Position numbers and translations under genes: made by a program. A stretch of DNA of 9,591 bases, from contig CALKUG010000138.1 in the NCBI GenBank assembly GCA_937996765.1, positions 1 to 9,591 of the forward strand, written 5' to 3'. Positions 1 through 5,633 of this stretch are shown here, one piece after another; within the stretch, counting starts at the first letter, position 1, and each line of letters opens with the position of its first letter. The notes beneath the pieces are model-generated. The model did not search any database, was not told the DNA's origin, and was given only the letters and a program-made list of their open reading frames with translations. This DNA is from an uncultured Ignavibacteria bacterium. Its GTDB lineage: Bacteria > Bacteroidota > Ignavibacteria > Ignavibacteriales > Ignavibacteriaceae.

Positions 1-1
1 A

Positions 2-148
2 ACCGGTCCAAGCAGTGGAAGTTACCGCGTTCTGCATGGTGGCAGTTGGGGCGACGGTGATGTCTACTGTCGGGTTTCCGATCGCAGCCTCAACTACCCC
101 GACTCTAGGTTCAGTAGTTACGGCTTCCGCCTTGTTCAGGACAAATAG
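2..148 (+). CDS. Formylglycine-generating enzyme / sulfatase-modifying factor domain protein, C-terminal end (5' truncated by window)
   Basis: Reading from base 2 gives 48 codons and a TAG stop at 146-148; the start lies left of the window. The visible peptide has the closing signature of the FGE-sulfatase (SUMF1/EgtB/PvdO, C-type-lectin fold) domain: R-V-L-H-G-G-S-W at about 26-49, then C-R, a lone R, P-D-x-R, and the terminal G-F-R-L-V at 122-136. In the family this fold forms either the catalytic core of formylglycine-generating enzymes or a binding scaffold; which applies cannot be told from the tail. The segment is about 55% GC by hand count, higher than the rest of the window. Between W (47-49) and G-F-R, 22 of 24 codons end in C or T and the two exceptions are arginines, a pattern seen in diversity-generating-retroelement variable regions. 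It could also simply be one member of a large paralogous family. The family call is firm, the specific role unknown. Confidence 0.85.
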   Translation, partial: TGPSSGSYRVLHGGSWGDGDVYCRVSDRSLNYPDSRFSSYGFRLVQDK

Positions 149-149
149 C

Positions 150-160
150 GAGCGAAGCTC
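150..160 (+). other. Mini-hairpin directly after the stop codon
   Basis: GAGC and GCTC pair around a GAA loop, two bases after the TAG stop. The core GCGAAGC (152-158) is the sequence known as an unusually stable single-stranded DNA mini-hairpin. The stem is only 4 bp and no T-run follows, so it is a poor transcription terminator. Its place just past a possible retroelement variable region is the reason for listing it. Confidence 0.4.
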
Positions 161-162
161 AG

Positions 163-215
163 ATTAAGAATTAATAAAAGAGATATAAGTTAAGAGTGAA
201 GAGTTAAAATCAGGA
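163..215. repeat. Degenerate TTAAGA-like A/T-rich stretch
   Basis: The purine-rich stretch repeats variants of TTAAGA and AGTTAA (for example GATTAAGAATTAA, then AGTTAAGAGTGAAGAGTTAAA) at irregular spacing. It has no coding potential. It looks like decayed low-complexity intergenic DNA rather than a defined element. Confidence 0.35.
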
Positions 216-244
216 CTCGGGCATCAGGTACCAGGCGCCGGTTT

Positions 245-313
245 CAATGCCGTTAGGCATTGCATGTCTGTAGAAAAGTAACACCAAAAGATTTGGAATG
301 CCGTTAAGCATTC
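245..313. repeat. Two copies of a GTTA-loop palindrome, 51 bp apart
   Basis: CAATGCC-GTTA-GGCATTG (245-262) is a perfect 7-bp stem with a 4-base loop. A second copy at 296-313 has a 6-bp stem (GAATGC/GCATTC) around CGTTAA. The shared 16-base core (246-261 and 297-312) differs at one position, at the loop-stem border. Between them lies a GTAGAAAA box (270-277) that recurs in inverted form at 404-411. Such palindromes with a nearby GTAGAAA box resemble intergenic repeats dispersed in Bacteroidota genomes; that parallel is from memory and cannot be checked here. Confidence 0.7.
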
Positions 314-348
314 AATGTTGTTTTTAGTTGTTAATATAAACAACATTG
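313..348. repeat. 11-bp perfect inverted repeat with 14-base loop
   Basis: CAATGTTGTTT (313-323) is matched exactly by AAACAACATTG (338-348). It begins on the last base of the second GTTA palindrome, so the two structures touch. The loop is AT-rich. No T-run suggests a terminator. It is probably one module of the intergenic repeat cluster. Confidence 0.65.
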
Positions 349-352
349 CATC

Positions 353-396
353 GCCCCGATGAATCGGGGCAGGCTCTACGGGATGTGAAAATATAA
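353..396. repeat. Hairpin-plus-tail direct repeat, copy 1
   Basis: GCCCCGAT-GA-ATCGGGGC (353-370) is a perfect 8-bp stem with a 2-base GA loop. It is followed by AGGCTCTACG and, a few bases later, GAAAATATAA (387-396). The same order of parts recurs at 424-463, so this is a repeated unit rather than a single terminator. Confidence 0.7.
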
Positions 397-403
397 ACGC
401 AGA

Positions 404-529
404 TTTTCTACCAATGTTCATTCTCCCGAATGAATTCGGGACAGACTCTAACGAAAATATAATGCCTTTATTCAGCAATTATATTCGTTCAGTTGCATAC
501 TCAGTTAGGGGTAAAATATTGGTAGAAAA
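404..529. repeat. 12-bp perfect terminal inverted repeats enclosing ~100 bp
   Basis: TTTTCTACCAAT (404-415) is the exact reverse complement of ATTGGTAGAAAA (518-529). The arms enclose 102 bases containing hairpin copy 2 and no open frame. An earlier GTAGAAAA at 270-277 is also inverted to the left arm, so 270-411 is a second, nested possible unit with 8-bp ends. The layout is like a short non-autonomous palindromic element. No target-site duplication was recognised. Confidence 0.55.
424..463. repeat. Hairpin-plus-tail direct repeat, copy 2
   Basis: TCCCGAAT-GA-ATTCGGGA (424-441) is a perfect 8-bp stem with the same GA loop as copy 1 but compensating base changes in the stem. The tail CAGACTCTAACG and GAAAATATAA follow as in copy 1. 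Paired changes that keep the stem while the sequence differs suggest that the hairpin itself has been kept. Confidence 0.7.
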
Positions 530-551
530 AAAATAGCCAACAAATCGCATG

Positions 552-602
552 TCCCCGATAAATCGTTCTCCTCGGCAAATCTTCGAGGATAGGCATTCGG
601 GA
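552..602. repeat. Nested two-stem palindrome
   Basis: An outer stem CCCGA (554-558) pairs with TCGGG (597-601), and an inner perfect stem TCCTCG/CGAGGA (569-574 with 584-589) has a 9-base loop. The outer arms carry the same CCCGA/TCGGG core as the hairpins at 353-370 and 424-441, so this looks like a third, interrupted relative. Confidence 0.5.
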
Positions 603-626
603 TTGAAAAATGCAATAAGTCTATTT

Positions 627-660
627 AAACAACAAAGCCCCGAAACGGGGCTTTGTGTTT
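627..660. terminator. Strong hairpin, probable (bidirectional) intrinsic terminator
   Basis: ACAAAGCCCCG and CGGGGCTTTGT form a perfect 11-bp stem around an AAA loop (632-656). AAAC/GTTT extends it by 4 bp across one bulged A at 631. On the plus strand GTTTATTCATAATTT follows; on the minus strand GTTTAAATAGACTT follows, both only moderately T-rich. It sits 100 bases beyond the stop of the minus-strand barrel gene, which it most likely serves; it would also stop any transcription coming from the left. Confidence 0.75.
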
Positions 661-699
661 ATTCATAATTTATGTGTTATCATTAATGGTTTAAGGGAG

Positions 700-737
700 C
701 TGGTTCCAGGTTGCTGACCGCTGATTCCAGGCCGCTG
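700..737. repeat. Imperfect 17-bp tandem-like repeat
   Basis: CTGGTTCCAGGTTGCTG (700-716) recurs as CTGATTCCAGGCCGCTG (721-737) with three changes, at a 21-base period. It lies between the terminator and the barrel gene's stop codon, so it falls in that gene's 3' untranslated region. No function is apparent. Confidence 0.5.
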
Positions 738-759
738 TTTTCCTCTCACCTCTGTCCTA

Positions 760-2088
760 CTAATTGCCTCCAAAGTTGAGGGGCATTATAAATTCAACTC
801 GTGGTTCGAGACGTTTTTGTGGTTCGTAACCTACGATGTCGTCGTTGGCACTGCGGATGGGGGAGAATGTCCAATGGTAACCTAATGTTACGAGCATATA
901 GGGCATGGGTTTATATCCTGCTTCAACGTACATGTGCGAGCGATCATCGAGGGTGAACATATCAACATCGTTGGCGATGTTTACTTTGTCGTAACCTGCA
1001 CGTACTACAATTGGTGCATCTTCGGGGGTTACATCTGAACGTAACTGAAGAATACCTGATGATGGGGTTTTATCAAATCTTGAGTATGAACCTACAACTT
1101 GGAACATTCCCATTACTTGCAGACCAAGTGATCCAAAAAATCCGTTATCGTTGGTTTTTAATCCTTTTAATCCGGCTGCTTTGCTTGCAAACCCGAGTCC
1201 GTTTGAACTAAATCTTTGCACTTCGTACAATGCGTCGAAGTATGAAGGTACGTATTCTTCGTTGTTAAACCTGCGTTCTAATTTAGCTTGTCCTTTTACA
1301 ATAGGGCCTAAGCCGAATCCTACTAACAAACCGGTTGACATTCCCGAGCCGTAATCCATTAATTTGGAATATTCGGTATAGAGTGTAACATTTAACATTT
1401 CTTGCTGAACAAGCGGAATACCAATATCGAATCCAATTCCGCTAAAGGAACCTTTATCATCGGTGGATACAAAATTTCCATCGATGTCGAAACCGCCTGC
1501 CAATATGTGGGCATTTTTGTTAAAGTCGGATGCATACGATACACCTACTTCCAAATTGCCGATGAATGGAATTGCTTTTAAATCGGTAAAATGTAAAGGA
1601 CGCACAAATCCGCGTAATCCAAAAATACCGCCTTGTGAGAAATCGGAATAAATGGATTCAAATCCGAATTTCTCGAAGTCTGCATCCAAAACTAAACCTG
1701 TTTTACGTTTGTCGAAGCTGGGGGAGTTGGAGTAGCCGTACATCAAACCGCCAAATCCGAGTGTGTAAAAATCCACAGATCCAAACTGAGCATAAAACGG
1801 ATCTTTTTTCTGTCCGTAACGGATATAGCGGATTATTGCAAGATAATCTGAGAAGTCTTTAAAGCTCTCTGAACGAAGTTTACCTTCGGAGGTGAATTCG
1901 AGATTCAGGTCGAGACCTAATCCCCATTTACCAAGTGCTAAGTCGGGATTGATACGAATGCTGTAATGAGGCATATTATCTATCCATATCATACCTGCTC
2001 CGCCACCAATCTGACTTTTTTCGGTGGGGAAGAACTGTGCGTGAACAATAAATGGTAACGCAACAAGAAGAAGGAGAATCTTTTTCAT
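760..2088 (-). CDS. Predicted outer-membrane beta-barrel protein of unknown function
   Basis: This is a 442-residue protein. Residues 1-17 form a signal peptide: two lysines, a leucine-rich core and an A-x-A-like site (VHA, cut before Q18). The rest has many glycines and aromatic residues, with alternating polar/hydrophobic strands joined by short turns, as in outer-membrane barrels. It ends in an amphipathic strand (R-V-E-F-I-M-P-L-N-F near 430-439) close to the C terminus. No enzymatic motif, TonB box, plug or OmpA-like domain is seen, so it may be a structural barrel, channel or lipid-transport-type porin. The ATG is supported by the signal peptide and by AGGATAGGT just upstream on the minus strand. 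It is divergent from the flavin reductase gene and appears monocistronic, with a hairpin terminator past its end. The family was not recognised. Confidence 0.8.
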   Translation of the reverse strand: MKKILLLLVALPFIVHAQFFPTEKSQIGGGAGMIWIDNMPHYSIRINPDLALGKWGLGLDLNLEFTSEGKLRSESFKDFSDYLAIIRYIRYGQKKDPFYAQFGSVDFYTLGFGGLMYGYSNSPSFDKRKTGLVLDADFEKFGFESIYSDFSQGGIFGLRGFVRPLHFTDLKAIPFIGNLEVGVSYASDFNKNAHILAGGFDIDGNFVSTDDKGSFSGIGFDIGIPLVQQEMLNVTLYTEYSKLMDYGSGMSTGLLVGFGLGPIVKGQAKLERRFNNEEYVPSYFDALYEVQRFSSNGLGFASKAAGLKGLKTNDNGFFGSLGLQVMGMFQVVGSYSRFDKTPSSGILQLRSDVTPEDAPIVVRAGYDKVNIANDVDMFTLDDRSHMYVEAGYKPMPYMLVTLGYHWTFSPIRSANDDIVGYEPQKRLEPRVEFIMPLNFGGN

Positions 2089-2211
2089 ACCTATCCTATA
2101 ATTTATGCTGTAACATATTGAGTATTAGTATATTAGGAGAATTAATTAAAGTTAAAAATAAAAAGATTTCATAATAGAAACAAGTAGTGACTCGAATTAT
2201 TTAAGCGTATG

Positions 2212-2239
2212 TGTTGTTAAATATAGTAGTATAACAACA
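2212..2239. promoter_or_regulatory. Dyad TGTTGTTA-N12-TAACAACA, possible operator
   Basis: The 8-base arms at 2212-2219 and 2232-2239 are exact reverse complements with a 12-base AT-rich centre. The half-sites are 20 bp apart start to start, about two helical turns, which suits a dimeric regulator. The site ends 16 bases before the ATG of the flavin reductase gene, where a repressor or the start of transcription would lie. No regulator gene is adjacent. An RNA hairpin in the leader is the alternative. Confidence 0.45.
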
Positions 2240-2255
2240 AAAAAAGGTAAATTTT

Positions 2256-2810
2256 ATGAAAATTCTCAGTTTTGGTGGTAGCAATAGCAAACGTTCTATC
2301 AATAAACAACTTTCAAATTATTGTGCTTCGTTGTTTGAAGAGGCGGAAGTTAGCAGTATTGACCTCAACGATTTCCAAATGCCATTGTTTAGCGTTGACT
2401 TAGAGGAAGAAATCGGAATTCCGGAGCAAGCAAACGCATTTTTAAGCGAAATTGATTCATGTGATTTGATTGTGCTTTCGTTGGCCGAAAATAATGGTTC
2501 GTATAATGTGGGATTCAAAAACATACTCGATTGGAGCTCCAGGGTTAAAGGCAGAAAAGTTTTTGCTGAAAAACCGATGTTTTTGATGGCAACTTCTACT
2601 GGTGCTCGTGGTGGGCAGGCGGTTTTGGATGGCGCTGCAAAACGTTTCCCGTTTATGGGTGCAAAAATTCTCGATACATTTTCACTTCCTCTGTTTGATA
2701 CGAATTTTGATGTTACAAATGCCCAAATTTCCAACGACGAATTCCGCAATCAATTAATCACCAAGGTTCAAAGTATTCAGGTTGCTCTGGGTGTTGCGAG
2801 CGAGAAATAA
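2256..2810 (+). CDS. NAD(P)H-dependent FMN reductase / flavodoxin-like oxidoreductase
   Basis: This 184-residue protein has the flavodoxin-like fold of the FMN_red family, cytosolic enzymes that pass electrons from NAD(P)H to FMN or other acceptors (flavins, quinones, azo or chromate compounds, depending on the member). An opening strand and phosphate loop, G7-G-S-N-S-K-R-S-I-N-K-Q-L19, match the family's GSxxxxSxN pattern for FMN phosphate. L-I-V-L-S-L-A-E-N-N-G-S-Y-N (71-84) with K88 and L91-D-W is the second flavin loop. S114-T-G-A-R-G-G-Q is the third glycine-rich loop. The usual proline before the N-G-S loop is replaced (AENNGSYN). Full length for the family. AAGG lies about 8 bases before the ATG, and a dyad sits just upstream. 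The physiological acceptor cannot be read from sequence. Confidence 0.85.
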   Translation: MKILSFGGSNSKRSINKQLSNYCASLFEEAEVSSIDLNDFQMPLFSVDLEEEIGIPEQANAFLSEIDSCDLIVLSLAENNGSYNVGFKNILDWSSRVKGRKVFAEKPMFLMATSTGARGGQAVLDGAAKRFPFMGAKILDTFSLPLFDTNFDVTNAQISNDEFRNQLITKVQSIQVALGVASEK

Positions 2811-2852
2811 GCTTTTCTTTCAAAACCTTGCGTGTTGTGTTTCGTACTTCTA

Positions 2853-2870
2853 TATAATTCATTAACTTTG
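2853..2870 (+). promoter_or_regulatory. Candidate promoter for the kinase-proC pair
   Basis: TATAAT (2853-2858) is followed by TAACTTTG (2863-2870), which fits the Bacteroidota -7 pattern TAnnTTTG. Upstream TTGCGT (2828-2833) lies 19 bases before TATAAT; for the TAnnTTTG box, TTTC at 2840-2843 is a near match to the -33 TTTG. Both readings place the start site just before the kinase gene at 2900. Confidence 0.4.
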
Positions 2871-2899
2871 TAGCATAATGAAATTTAAGAATCCATCGA

Positions 2900-3946
2900 A
2901 TGTCCGGTAGTACAGACACACTCATAATTATTGCTCTCGTGGTAACAGGCGCTTTCTTTTTAGTAAGCGTTTTTTTGCTGTTTAGTCATCAAAAAATGAA
3001 AAAAATGCAGGAGCGTTTTAACGAGATTGTTAGAGCGGTAGGTGAGGATGGTGTTCAAAAAATATTTACACTTCAAGCCGAGATTGATGCTCAACAGAAG
3101 CAAATTACAGAATTAAAGGGGTCGGTAGAGAAGTTGCAAGTCTCCAATAAACAACTCGAAGAACGCAATCTCGAAATTCTTCAGGAAAACAAAACCGCAC
3201 TTGATAAGGCCCTTAAAGCCGAGCAAAATCAAAAACAAAAAGAAGATTTATTTGCGGTTTACATCCACGATATAAGAAATCCTGCCGGAGTAATAAAATC
3301 CATTGCTGAGATGATGTCTGGTGCTGATCATTCCATTAGGGATGAGAAGGAAATGATTTCTAAGCTCCATCATTCCTCCGATAAAATAATTCAGTATTCA
3401 ACAGAAATTTCTGAATTTATCGCCTCTGAAAATGTTCAACGATCACTTAATTCTGAGATTAGCTCATTAAACTCGATTGCCAAACAGGTGTACGAGGAAA
3501 TGAAAGTGAAAGCCGATAGAAAGAGCATACCTGTATTTTTGAAATTGCATCCTCAGATTCCTGATTTGCCGTTGGATAAAAAACGCATCAACGAAGCTAT
3601 GGGTAATTTGCTGGATAATGCCATTAAATTTTCGCAGAGTGGTTCACCCATTGAACTCGTGACACGCAAAGATTTCCGGTTTGTATATTTTGAAGTTGCG
3701 GATAAGGGTCCGGGACTCTCAGAAGATGAAATGAAAAAGGCATTCCAAAAGGGTCAAAAACTGACTCCTCGACCTACAGCAGGTGAAACAAGTACTGGTT
3801 TAGGGTTGTGGATTGTACGTAAAATAGCTTACGAGCATCGTGGATTTGCGTTTGTAAGAAGCGAATTAGGAAAAGGCGCAAGTTTTGGATTTTGTATCCC
3901 TTGGAAGCCCGAAGAACAAACTACTGTTAAGGAAAAAGAACAATGA
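2900..3946 (+). CDS. Membrane-anchored sensor histidine kinase
   Basis: This 348-residue kinase has one membrane helix (about residues 7-28) and almost nothing outside it, then a long charged coiled coil (about 32-118). The dimerization/phosphoacceptor helix follows, with H123 in H-D-I-R-N-P, a variant of the HExRxP motif. The HATPase domain has the N box around 230-243 (N236, N240), the G1 box D268-K-G-P-G and the G2 box T299-G-L-G-L. All catalytic elements look intact. With no periplasmic or PAS domain, input probably comes through the membrane, the coiled coil or a partner protein. No response regulator is adjacent, so the partner is elsewhere. The stop codon overlaps the proC start by ATGA, which implies translational coupling. 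No clear ribosome-binding site precedes the ATG; an out-of-frame ATG at 2878 opens only ten codons. Confidence 0.9.
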   Translation: MSGSTDTLIIIALVVTGAFFLVSVFLLFSHQKMKKMQERFNEIVRAVGEDGVQKIFTLQAEIDAQQKQITELKGSVEKLQVSNKQLEERNLEILQENKTALDKALKAEQNQKQKEDLFAVYIHDIRNPAGVIKSIAEMMSGADHSIRDEKEMISKLHHSSDKIIQYSTEISEFIASENVQRSLNSEISSLNSIAKQVYEEMKVKADRKSIPVFLKLHPQIPDLPLDKKRINEAMGNLLDNAIKFSQSGSPIELVTRKDFRFVYFEVADKGPGLSEDEMKKAFQKGQKLTPRPTAGETSTGLGLWIVRKIAYEHRGFAFVRSELGKGASFGFCIPWKPEEQTTVKEKEQ

Positions 3947-4779
3947 GTAAAAAAACAAATACGCCAACCAATGATAGTAAAACCATTGCTATTCTCGGCT
4001 CGGGGAACATCGGCGGAGCAATCGCACACGGATTTCATAAATCAGGGATTACAGCCCCTGAAAACATTGTGGTGACCCGTAGAAGGAAATCAGGACTTGA
4101 TGAGTTCACCAAGTTGGGGATTCGCACCAGCACAGATAATAAAGCAGCCGTTAAAAGTGCTGATATTGTAATAGTTGCAGTTACCCCGAAGCAAATGGAC
4201 GGTGTATTGCAGGAGATTAGTTCTTTTTTGAATCCTAAAAAACATATCATTCTCTCGATAGTTTCGGGAGCATCCATCGAACAAATTAAAAAGCAGATTA
4301 AAAAAGATGTACCCGTTGTTAGAGTGATGCCAAATACTGCTATTGCTATACAAGAAAGCATGACTTGTATATCGGGAGCACCGGGTGAAGAAAAAGCAGT
4401 TGATACCGCAGTTGAATTGTTTGGTCTATTAGGACAAACTATGGTGATTGAAGAAAAATTAATGGTTCCCGCTACTGCATTAGTAGCTTGCGGTATAGCG
4501 TATTTTCTGCGCGCAGTGCGTGCAGCATCGCAGGGTGGGGTAGAAATTGGTTTCCATGCTGAGGATGCTTTGTTTATGGCTGCTCAGACGGCAAAAGGTG
4601 CAGCATCGTTGTTGTTAACCCACGGAGCACATCCTGAAAGAGAAGTTGACAAAGTTACAACGCCTATGGGTAGTACGATCACCGGATTAAATACATTAGA
4701 ACATAACGGATTTAGTTCAGCATTTATTAAAGGTATTGTTGCCTCGGCAGAAAAAGCCGGTACTCTTTATTCCAAATAA
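3943..4779 (+). CDS. proC: Pyrroline-5-carboxylate reductase
   Basis: This enzyme makes proline by NAD(P)H-dependent reduction of pyrroline-5-carboxylate in the cytosol. The 278 residues carry a Rossmann dinucleotide site (I16-L-G-S-G-N-I-G-G), the A-V-T-P-K-Q segment at 79-84, V-R-V-M-P-N-T (126-132), and the C-terminal dimer/substrate segment with V-T-T-P-M-G-S-T-I-T-G-L-N-T-L-E (238-253). The usual A-L-S-G-S-G-P-A-Y is A-L-V-A-C-G-I-A-Y here (179-187); I recall similar CACGIAY forms in Bacteroidota ProC, so it is probably a lineage variant. About 14 extra polar residues precede the Rossmann fold. It starts inside the histidine kinase stop (ATGA). No terminator hairpin follows; the convergent phosphorylase gene ends 20 bases on. 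Confidence 0.92.
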   Translation: MSKKTNTPTNDSKTIAILGSGNIGGAIAHGFHKSGITAPENIVVTRRRKSGLDEFTKLGIRTSTDNKAAVKSADIVIVAVTPKQMDGVLQEISSFLNPKKHIILSIVSGASIEQIKKQIKKDVPVVRVMPNTAIAIQESMTCISGAPGEEKAVDTAVELFGLLGQTMVIEEKLMVPATALVACGIAYFLRAVRAASQGGVEIGFHAEDALFMAAQTAKGAASLLLTHGAHPEREVDKVTTPMGSTITGLNTLEHNGFSSAFIKGIVASAEKAGTLYSK

Positions 4780-4799
4780 AGTATATCCAATAAATGTAC

Positions 4800-5621
4800 T
4801 TAAACCTCTGTAATTATTGATTTTAGAAGCTTCTCGAAACGGTTTTTTGCCAATGAAGCCGTTTCCTGAACTTCTGCATGACTTAACTTAAATGCCGAAA
4901 GTCCTGCTGCAAAATTTGTAATTAACGAGATGCTTCCGACTTTCATTCCAAGATGTTGCCCGTAAAACGCTTCGTGTGCTGTTGACATACCCACTGAATC
5001 ACCACCAAATCTTTTCATCATCTGAATTTCGGCAGGGGATTCGTAGTTGGGTCCCTTTGTGTACCAGTATGTACCTTCTCGAACATCAACTTCTGCTTTT
5101 ATTGCCGCCATTCTCATAAGGGCTATAATATCTTTATCCGGAAAATTTAACATCCCATTACGCTCTTCAACGGAAGCAGTTGGGAGCAGTTTACCAAGCT
5201 CCTGCCACAAATTCACACTAATAAAATCGTTAATAAGCATTAAATCACCGGGTACAAAATTGCTATTAATGCCACCTGCAGAATTAGTTAAAAACAAGTA
5301 TTTTGAACCAAGGGCATTACCAAGAACTACAGGGAGCACACATTGGGTAATGGAATAACCTTCGTAAAAATGTATTCTTCCTTGAAGGATAAGCAACTTT
5401 TTACCTTTATATTCAGCGAAACAGAGATTACCTTTATGCCCTTCAACCGTGCTTGCGGGGTAATCCGGTATCTCGTTTGTAGGTATAACTTTAACGAGTG
5501 TTAACTGATCTGCAAAGTCGTTTAATCCGCTGCCGAGAACTAAGGTGATTTCGGGATTAAAAGGCGCCTCTTTTTGAAGAAACTTTATTGATTCCGAAAA
5601 TCGTGAACGTAATGAAGTCAT
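4800..5621 (-). CDS. punA: Purine nucleoside phosphorylase (trimeric PNP family)
   Basis: The enzyme splits purine nucleosides with phosphate into free base and ribose- or deoxyribose-1-phosphate. The 273 residues follow the low-molecular-mass trimeric PNP family throughout: phosphate-loop L29-G-S-G-L, G61-H-K-G, G81-R-I-H-F-Y-E-G-Y (R82 and H84 for phosphate and sugar), T112-N-S-A-G-G, G190-P-N-Y-E (E194, base-binding glutamate), V210-G-M-S-T, and I234-T-N (N236, the purine N7/O6 contact). H248 is in the place of the human sugar-contacting histidine. The asparagine suggests 6-oxopurines such as inosine and guanosine. The gene follows the nucleoside transporter by 12 bases, with AAGAGG overlapping the transporter stop as its ribosome site, so the two are almost certainly cotranscribed. 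Confidence 0.93.
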   Translation of the reverse strand: MTSLRSRFSESIKFLQKEAPFNPEITLVLGSGLNDFADQLTLVKVIPTNEIPDYPASTVEGHKGNLCFAEYKGKKLLILQGRIHFYEGYSITQCVLPVVLGNALGSKYLFLTNSAGGINSNFVPGDLMLINDFISVNLWQELGKLLPTASVEERNGMLNFPDKDIIALMRMAAIKAEVDVREGTYWYTKGPNYESPAEIQMMKRFGGDSVGMSTAHEAFYGQHLGMKVGSISLITNFAAGLSAFKLSHAEVQETASLAKNRFEKLLKSIITEV

Positions 5622-5633
5622 TATTTATGCCTC

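Noticed and set aside
353..441. Intrinsic terminators at the GA-loop hairpins
   Set aside because: The stems are strong, but no T-run follows on either strand and both hairpins share the same downstream tail, which fits a repeated element better.
224..478. 84-codon open frame on the minus strand
   Set aside because: It lies wholly across the palindromes and hairpin repeats at 245-441; its residues mirror the repeat units, and there is no ribosome site, domain or codon bias. It is a product of the repeats, not a gene.
245..602. CRISPR array
   Set aside because: The repeats are short palindromes of several different kinds at uneven distances, with no regular repeat-spacer pattern and no cas gene.
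149..759. Retroelement template repeat or accessory RNA beside the possible variable region
   Set aside because: No stretch here resembles 44-148 with added adenines, and no reverse transcriptase or accessory ORF is present on either strand.
2318..2749. 143-codon open frame on the minus strand inside the flavin reductase gene
   Set aside because: It is a shadow of a gene whose plus-strand product has clear family motifs; the antisense product has none.
2878..2910. Ten-codon upstream ORF overlapping the kinase start
   Set aside because: The ATG at 2878 is out of frame and ends at a TAG inside the kinase gene, but no ribosome site or peptide feature supports translation or a regulatory role.
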